Positions 6,061-9,340 of a DNA stretch of 9,340 nucleotides are shown here, in pieces. The notes under the pieces are model-generated. The model saw nothing but the letters and a program-made list of their open reading frames with translations. It had not been told where the DNA came from and ran no database searches. The stretch comes from an uncultured Clostridia bacterium (lineage in GTDB: Bacteria; Bacillota; Clostridia; Oscillospirales; Oscillospiraceae): the NCBI GenBank assembly GCA_932222125.1, contig CAKNZJ010000281.1, positions 1 to 9,340 of the forward strand, read 5' to 3'. The position numbers and the translations under genes are program-made. Positions within the stretch are counted from its first letter, which is position 1; the number at the start of each line of letters is the position of its first letter.

Positions 6061-7008
6061 TTACCGGGCGTCACCCCTATCATGGCGTTTGGGCTTGATG
6101 GGCTTGCCCTGATCGTCATAGTCCTTGGGGTCGGCGGCGGGAATGTGCCAGCCAAACATGGAACCGGCCAACATAGTAGCCGCCTGTGCCTTGGTCACGT
6201 TGAGCTGTGCGTTGCACTCGTCCACGATGGCCTGGGCGTGGGCACGGTCGTGGCCGTATTTGTCGGTGTGATAATAGCCGCTCTCACCCTTCCTGACAAT
6301 GATGATCTCATCGCTGTTGGGCAGCACATTGTAGCATTTGTCCGGCAAGGTGGAGCGCATAGGGATTACTTGACTGCTGCTCTGCTCCATCCACTCCGCA
6401 AACTCACGGGCGTGGTAGAGACTGCCGCCGATTTCAGCGTGACTTTCATCGACATATCGGGTCATGCGGTCAAAGTGCCCGCCCTCGCTGGTGATGATCC
6501 GCACCATATCGCCGTCCGGGATTCTGAATTTCTCTTTGCCGTCCAGGGTGATGAAACAGATACCCTTTTCAGCCTGTTTCATGTGCCGGTCAAGGCAGTT
6601 CCGGCGATAGGGATAGATATAAACGTGGTTATCGTCTCCAGCCGGGGTACAGCGGATCAGGTAAGAATAGTCCTGGGTGTCGGCCCGAAACGCATATTCA
6701 TAGCCGTTGCGGAAACACCCCTGCGAATGGTCAAGGCAATAGACGATCATGCTGGCGCGGTTTTTCAACATACCGCCATACCGCTCATCAAAGCGGAGCA
6801 TATCAAGCACCATGTTGAACTCGGCCTTGAACTCCGGCGTGTTTTGGGAACGCACAAAAGTTTCCCAGCTATTGAGAAAGACCGTGCCAGTGTTGTCCAG
6901 CTCGCCCCACAAATGGCCTGGGTTCCCGCACCGCTCGGCAAGCCGCATACTCTGTTCACAGGCGAAAAGCCGCTCTGTGGGGGTCGCAGGCCGTATGGTC
7001 AATTCCAT
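6061..7008 (-). CDS. Paralogue B of the three-member ICE protein family, 315 residues
   Basis: It starts MELTIRPATPTERLFACEQS at 7008, with AAAGGAG 9 bases upstream; the frame upstream of this (to 7119) overlaps the preceding gene and has no ribosome site. Blocks shared with the other two copies are FRADTQDYSYLIR at 107-119, IYPYRRNCLDRHMKQAEKGI near 131-150, KEKFRIPDGD at 158-167, VIPMRSTLPDKCY at 214-226, and a tail from about 270 (VTKAQAATMLAGSMFGWHIP then AADPKDYDDQGKPIK) ending RHDRGDAR. The shared IP.DGD...VR segment looks like a small beta domain, but I cannot name a fold. It has no signal peptide or membrane span. It lies 16 bases after the preceding paralogue and 81 bases before the methyltransferase, with a terminator-like hairpin between. 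Function unknown. Confidence 0.85.
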   Translation of the reverse strand: MELTIRPATPTERLFACEQSMRLAERCGNPGHLWGELDNTGTVFLNSWETFVRSQNTPEFKAEFNMVLDMLRFDERYGGMLKNRASMIVYCLDHSQGCFRNGYEYAFRADTQDYSYLIRCTPAGDDNHVYIYPYRRNCLDRHMKQAEKGICFITLDGKEKFRIPDGDMVRIITSEGGHFDRMTRYVDESHAEIGGSLYHAREFAEWMEQSSSQVIPMRSTLPDKCYNVLPNSDEIIIVRKGESGYYHTDKYGHDRAHAQAIVDECNAQLNVTKAQAATMLAGSMFGWHIPAADPKDYDDQGKPIKPKRHDRGDAR

Positions 7009-7024
7009 AAATGTCACTCTCCTT

Positions 7025-7984
7025 TCACCGGGCGTCCCCACGATCCCGGTGCTTGAACTTGATGGGTTCACCCTGCTCGTCATAGTATTTCGGGTCAGCG
7101 CCGGGTTTGTCCCAGCCATAGGTCGATCCGAACAGCATAGCGGCCTCCTGCGCCTTGGTCACGCCCATAGCTTCATTGGCGGCGGTGGCCCCCTCACGGG
7201 CGGTCATGCCCTCGGCGTGGGCACCAGCGGGCCGCTTGAACATCTCGCCCTTAGTGATAACGATGATCTCGTCAGCGGCGGATGTGACACTGAAACACTT
7301 ATCAGGCAGGGTGGAGCGCATGGGGATCACTCTGCTGCCGGTGCGTTCCACCTTCTCCGCAAAGTCGCGCAGGAAATAAAGGGTGCTGTCACAGTCGCTG
7401 AACAGCTCCATATGGTACTCGTCCACATAGCGGGCCACCCGGTCACGGGTGTCGCCGCTTTTAAGGATGATGCGGATGCGGTCGCCATCCGGGATCGTAA
7501 ACCTCTCCTTGAAATCAGGGCCAATAAAACGGATGCCCTTTTCAGCCTGTTCCACATGGAAGTCGAACAAGTCCCGGCGATAGGGATAGAGTTCAAAGTC
7601 AAACTCCAGATCGTCCACGCACAAGCGCATAAAATAGGTGTATTGCTCTGTGTCCACCCGGAACGCATATTCCCGGTCATAGTGGCCCATATCGCTCTCC
7701 GGGTGCGTCCCGCAGTAGGCCGTCAGGGTATCGCGGTCTTTGAACACGCCGCCATACTGCTCGTCATGGCGCAGGGCGTCCAGCACCCCGTGAAGATTCT
7801 CCAGAAATTCACTCGTCCGCAGATAACCGCAGCAGTTTTCAAAATCGGTGTGAAATTCCGTCCCGTCCTCGCCCATATTGCCGCGCAGACAGCCCACAGC
7901 GCCGCATTGCTCCCCGATGCTTGTACCCTGCTTACGGGCGTAAAGCCGCTCCGCAGGGGCAGCGGGCCGTATAGTCATATCCAT
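7025..7984 (-). CDS. Paralogue A of the three-member ICE protein family, 319 residues
   Basis: It starts MDMTIRPAAPAERLYARKQG at 7984, sharing one base with the upstream TAA (TAATG), with AAGGAG 11 bases upstream; Met3 is an alternative start. It is the most divergent of the three copies: residues about 30-60 carry CCGYLRTSEF in place of the family's usual text, and the strand before the Y-R-R block is FDFELYPYRRDLFDFHVEQA. The family hallmarks remain: AEKGIRFI at 147-154, ERFTIPDGD near 160-168, VIPMRSTLPDKC at 219-230, and the tail from about 274 (GVTKAQEAAMLFGSTYGWDK then PGADPKYYDEQGEPIK) ending HRDRGDAR. No membrane segments. Its TGA is immediately followed by the ribosome site of paralogue B, so the two are co-expressed. 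No function can be assigned from sequence alone. Confidence 0.85.
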   Translation of the reverse strand: MDMTIRPAAPAERLYARKQGTSIGEQCGAVGCLRGNMGEDGTEFHTDFENCCGYLRTSEFLENLHGVLDALRHDEQYGGVFKDRDTLTAYCGTHPESDMGHYDREYAFRVDTEQYTYFMRLCVDDLEFDFELYPYRRDLFDFHVEQAEKGIRFIGPDFKERFTIPDGDRIRIILKSGDTRDRVARYVDEYHMELFSDCDSTLYFLRDFAEKVERTGSRVIPMRSTLPDKCFSVTSAADEIIVITKGEMFKRPAGAHAEGMTAREGATAANEAMGVTKAQEAAMLFGSTYGWDKPGADPKYYDEQGEPIKFKHRDRGDAR

Positions 7985-8265
7985 TACCGCTCACGCTCCT
8001 TATCAGGCTCTTTGGGCCGCTTTTCAGCGGCCCGCGCCCTCCGATCCATCTGGTACTCCAATTCCTCATTGGCACGGATCAGTAAATCCTTTTTGGCTTC
8101 CATAGGGTCGGAGAAGTAGTGCCCCCAATAGTAGTTGTCGCCGCCCTTGCAGGCCCAGGTCACATACATGGGCGGTTTGCTCCCGCTCTGGCCCAAAACG
8201 AACTCCGTTTCCCCAATCTGGATGGAGTCAGTGATGGTATAGCCCTCGTTGATTCTGGCATCCAT
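7984..8265 (-). CDS. Short hypothetical protein related to the N-terminal domain of the gene upstream, 93 residues
   Basis: It starts MDARINEGYTITDSIQIGET at 8265 with GGGAGGG 8 bases upstream; the frame extends further to 8583, but those extra residues lie in the coding region of the preceding gene and have no protein-like character. Residues about 9-70 (I-T-D-S-I-Q-I-G-E-T-E-F-V-L-G, then PPMYVTWACKGGDNYYWGHY, then a helix MEAKKDLLIRANEELE) line up with residues 13-78 of the 205-residue protein upstream (S-L-H-I-G-D-R-E-I-V-L-G, then MCAFC, then a helix). The C-terminus is a highly charged Arg/Lys/Glu tail (RRARAAEKRPKEPDKERER). Probably soluble and single-domain. The start is one base after the upstream stop and the stop overlaps the next ATG. 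Role unknown. Confidence 0.8.
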   Translation of the reverse strand: MDARINEGYTITDSIQIGETEFVLGQSGSKPPMYVTWACKGGDNYYWGHYFSDPMEAKKDLLIRANEELEYQMDRRARAAEKRPKEPDKERER

Positions 8266-8266
8266 A

Positions 8267-8884
8267 TCAGCGGCCCTCCCTGTCCTTCGATTTCTTTTCC
8301 TTTTCAGCCTGTAAAGCATCCAGACAATGCTTCGCCCATTGGGGCAGTTTCTCCGGCTCAATCGTGCCGAGAACATCACTGCGCTCAAAACGCGAGGTCT
8401 TGCCCGAATAAAGCTCCGTGCAGGAGCAGGCGGAGCCGCGGCTGTTGGGGGATGCGCCAAAGCCACCGTTGCACAGGTGGAGTTGGCTGGTTGCCCGACG
8501 GTATTCCGGGCGCAGCACCTCCGGCCTGATAACAACGATTTTGCCATGAAGGTCGCTCTGGTGCCCAATGGTGTCACAGCCACCGGCGAGGATGGGGGCG
8601 TTGGGGATGCCCTGAATTTTGGGGCCGTTCAGGTCAACACGGGTTTTCTCCGCCTGTTCTGCTACACGCTGCCCAAAGAGGGCCGCGAGTTCAGGGTAAT
8701 CATCGCTGACCATGATCTCGGTGTAGAGGGCCATGATCCCGTTGTTCGTGCAGAACGCACACATATAGCGTTGCTCATCCACACAGTCCGGGTTCTCGCC
8801 CAGCACGATCTCCCGGTCGCCTATGTGCAGGGAGTGGAAGATAACAAAATCACCCGCCATGCGTTTTTCCGCATTACCGTCCAT
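8267..8884 (-). CDS. Conserved hypothetical ICE protein with two domains and Cys-rich motifs, 205 residues
   Basis: It starts MDGNAEKRMAGDFVIFHSLH at 8884 with AAAGGAGG 7 bases upstream. Residues about 13-78 form a domain shared with the next gene (HSLHIGDREIVLGE, C-A-F-C at 42-45, DDYPELAALFGQRVAEQAE helix). Residues about 112-190 form a second domain: LHGKIVVIRPEVLRPEYRRA, then LCNGGFGASPNSRGSACSCT, then ELYSGKTSRFERSDVLGTIE and LPQWAKHC. The cysteines at 42, 45, 138, 153 and 155 could bind a metal, but the spacing matches no zinc motif I can name. I recall the second domain ('EVLRPEYR...GN.ARG.A..C..LY.GK..R') in other clostridial ICE proteins of unknown function. The tail is Lys/Glu-rich (KEKKSKDREGR). 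It is the first large gene of the operon, behind a 78-base leader. Confidence 0.83.
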   Translation of the reverse strand: MDGNAEKRMAGDFVIFHSLHIGDREIVLGENPDCVDEQRYMCAFCTNNGIMALYTEIMVSDDYPELAALFGQRVAEQAEKTRVDLNGPKIQGIPNAPILAGGCDTIGHQSDLHGKIVVIRPEVLRPEYRRATSQLHLCNGGFGASPNSRGSACSCTELYSGKTSRFERSDVLGTIEPEKLPQWAKHCLDALQAEKEKKSKDREGR

Positions 8885-8909
8885 TTGAAAACCTCCTTTG
8901 TCAAAGATT

Positions 8910-8946
8910 TACACCGCTCTGTGCCCAATGGACAAAAAGCGGTGTA
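8910..8946 (-). promoter_or_regulatory. Nine-bp inverted repeat in the leader of the 205-residue gene
   Basis: On the minus strand TACACCGCT (8946-8938) and AGCGGTGTA (8918-8910) are perfect complements with a 19-base loop, ending about 10 bases before the AAAGGAGG site. No U-run follows, so it is not a simple terminator. It could be an RNA leader structure or a protein-binding site. Confidence 0.45.
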
Positions 8947-8949
8947 TGT

Positions 8950-8968
8950 AAAAAACGCTTTTTCAGCG
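8950..8968 (-). terminator. Weak terminator-like element at the end of the 51-residue gene
   Basis: Minus strand CGCT-GAAAA-AGCG (8968-8956) followed by six T (8955-8950). The stem is only 4 bp, and its first bases overlap the gene's TGA. At most it would attenuate transcription into the next gene. Confidence 0.28.
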
Positions 8969-9118
8969 GGCCATCAGTTTTGCCAGAAGTTCGTTCACCG
9001 GCTCGGCGCTCCGGCCCTGGGCGGTCAGCTTGTTCCGCCAGTCCATCAGGCACTTGCGGACAAGCCGGTATTCATCATCAGTAAACTGGAGGTATACCCG
9101 CTTTTCCCGTTTGAACAT
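8963..9118 (-). CDS. Small ribbon-helix-helix-like protein, 51 residues
   Basis: A short gene starting MFKREKRVYLQFTDDEYRLV and ending VNELLAKLMAR, with AAAGGAG and a 9-base spacing to the ATG at 9118. The layout is a basic strand (KRVYLQFT), a long helix (DDEYRLVRKCLMDWRNKLTA) and a second helix (AEPVNELLAKLM), the order expected of the MetJ/Arc-type ribbon-helix-helix fold that binds operator or transfer-origin DNA as a dimer. That fold is inferred from pattern only. It is the first gene after the promoter at 9145-9173, and an inverted repeat flanks that promoter, with one arm covering its own start codon, so it is a fair candidate for an autoregulator. It could instead be a relaxosome accessory protein. 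Similar short proteins occur, from memory, in clostridial ICEs. Confidence 0.72.
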   Translation of the reverse strand: MFKREKRVYLQFTDDEYRLVRKCLMDWRNKLTAQGRSAEPVNELLAKLMAR

Positions 9119-9185
9119 TTGAAACAGCTCCTTTCTTCACCACCATAGTACAAGAAAAAAGAAACGGTTTCAAATGTGCGAACGG
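9107..9185. repeat. Inverted repeat bracketing the operon promoter
   Basis: Plus-strand ACATTTGAAAC (9115-9125) is the exact reverse complement of GTTTCAAATGT (9167-9177). After a symmetric 3-base mismatch the arms resume for five bases (9107-9111 with 9181-9185). One arm covers the -35 box, the other covers the start codon and the bases just upstream of it in the 51-residue gene. The upstream arm should not be in the transcript, so a DNA-level operator pair is more likely than an RNA hairpin. Confidence 0.5.
9145..9173 (-). promoter_or_regulatory. Sigma-A-type promoter for the operon
   Basis: Minus strand TTGAAA (9173-9168), a 17-base T-rich spacer, then TACTAT (9150-9145). The -35 differs from consensus at one position and the -10 at two. 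A start near 9138 would give a leader of roughly 20 bases before the ATG at 9118. The palindrome GAAACCGTTTC (9171-9161) overlaps the -35 and spacer. Confidence 0.6.
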
Positions 9186-9195
9186 CCCTATGTAA

Positions 9196-9216
9196 GTGGC
9201 CCGCAGGGCGGGCCAC
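9196..9216 (-). promoter_or_regulatory. GC-rich 9-bp hairpin downstream of the right-edge gene
   Basis: GTGGCCCGC (9196-9204) and GCGGGCCAC (9208-9216) are perfect complements around a 3-base loop. It stands 10 bases after the stop at 9227. No T-run follows on either strand, so it is not a canonical rho-independent terminator, but it may block exonucleases, promote rho-type pausing, or bind a protein. Confidence 0.45.
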
Positions 9217-9226
9217 GGGGAAATGC

Positions 9227-9340
9227 TTAATACCCCGTCCGGGGCAGGGGCTTGGAGGGGGCGTAGATTTTCGTCACCCAGCGAGTGGTCGCCATGATCC
9301 ACTGGCCGTTGTAGACGCCGCCCACGTCCGCCTGATTGAC
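9227..9340 (-). CDS. C-terminal end of an unrecognised protein (partial, runs off right edge)
   Basis: An open frame entering from the right edge gives 37 residues (VNQADVGGVYNGQWIMATTR, then WVTKIYAPSKPLPRTGY) and stops at a TAA (9229-9227). The composition is protein-like, with a probable beta-rich segment around VYNGQWIMATTRWVTKIY, and the bias matches the other minus-strand genes. It is too short for me to identify. The gene lies upstream of the promoter described at 9145-9173 and ends before a GC-rich hairpin, so it is probably a separate transcription unit. Confidence 0.6.
   Translation of the reverse strand, partial: VNQADVGGVYNGQWIMATTRWVTKIYAPSKPLPRTGY

Noticed and set aside
6749..8119. 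456-codon plus-strand ORF
   Set aside because: It lies opposite two paralogues with strong mutual similarity and good ribosome sites; it is a shadow.
7984..8583. 199-residue version of the 93-residue protein
   Set aside because: The extra N-terminal part is an out-of-frame reading of the upstream gene; GGGAGGG before the ATG at 8265 fixes the start.
9227..9260. LPRTG near the end of the right-edge protein as a sortase signal
   Set aside because: Only a tyrosine follows before the stop, so the hydrophobic span and basic tail required for sortase anchoring are absent.
9078..9302. 74-codon minus-strand ORF across the promoter region
   Set aside because: It is in a different frame from both flanking genes, spans the hairpin, promoter and ribosome site, and its sequence is not protein-like.
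1..9340. CRISPR arrays, tRNA or rRNA genes, insertion-sequence ends
   Set aside because: No regularly spaced direct repeats, cloverleaf-like segments, rRNA signatures or transposase genes were seen.

Overview
The window looks like the accessory or leading part of an integrative and conjugative element (ICE) from a GC-rich gut Firmicute, probably Oscillospiraceae/Clostridia. This rests on strong AAAGGAG-type ribosome sites, a TnpV-family protein, a giant 'large polyvalent protein' type ORF with an ArdC-like N-terminus, and several small proteins of the kind seen in Tn1549-like ICEs. The taxon is inferred; no host marker gene is present. All supportable genes are on the minus strand, so transcription runs from the right edge to the left edge. 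The many long plus-strand ORFs are shadows.

Right end (9340-8885): the last 37 codons of an unrecognised gene, a 9-bp GC-rich hairpin, and a good sigma-A-type promoter (TTGAAA-N17-TACTAT) bracketed by an 11-bp inverted repeat. Next comes a 51-residue ribbon-helix-helix-like protein, then a hairpin leader.

Centre (8884-6061): four tightly packed genes. Two encode related proteins (205 and 93 residues, the short one matching the N-terminal domain of the long one). Two encode tandem paralogues (319 and 315 residues) that share a distinctive C-terminal tail. A rho-independent terminator-like hairpin, readable only on the minus strand through two G-U pairs, follows.

Middle-left (5979-2386): a DNA cytosine-5 methyltransferase whose conserved motifs are circularly permuted (IV-VI-VIII-target region-IX-X-I-II-III), then a third copy of the paralogue family. 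Three further small genes, coupled by short gaps or overlaps, encode an acidic-headed unknown, a 105-residue unknown and a 97-residue winged-helix-like protein.

Left end (2382 to beyond 1): the first 794 codons of a giant ORF with an ArdC-N-like head, a low-complexity linker, and LPD-type modules. The linker is read in a second frame: a complete 114-residue TnpV-family gene with its own strong ribosome site lies wholly inside it. This overprinted gene pair and the permuted methyltransferase are the most unusual things here.

The genes probably form one operon. A self-methylating enzyme together with an ArdC-like protein suggests a role in protecting incoming element DNA from host restriction. 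That role is an inference from family knowledge, not something the sequence proves.
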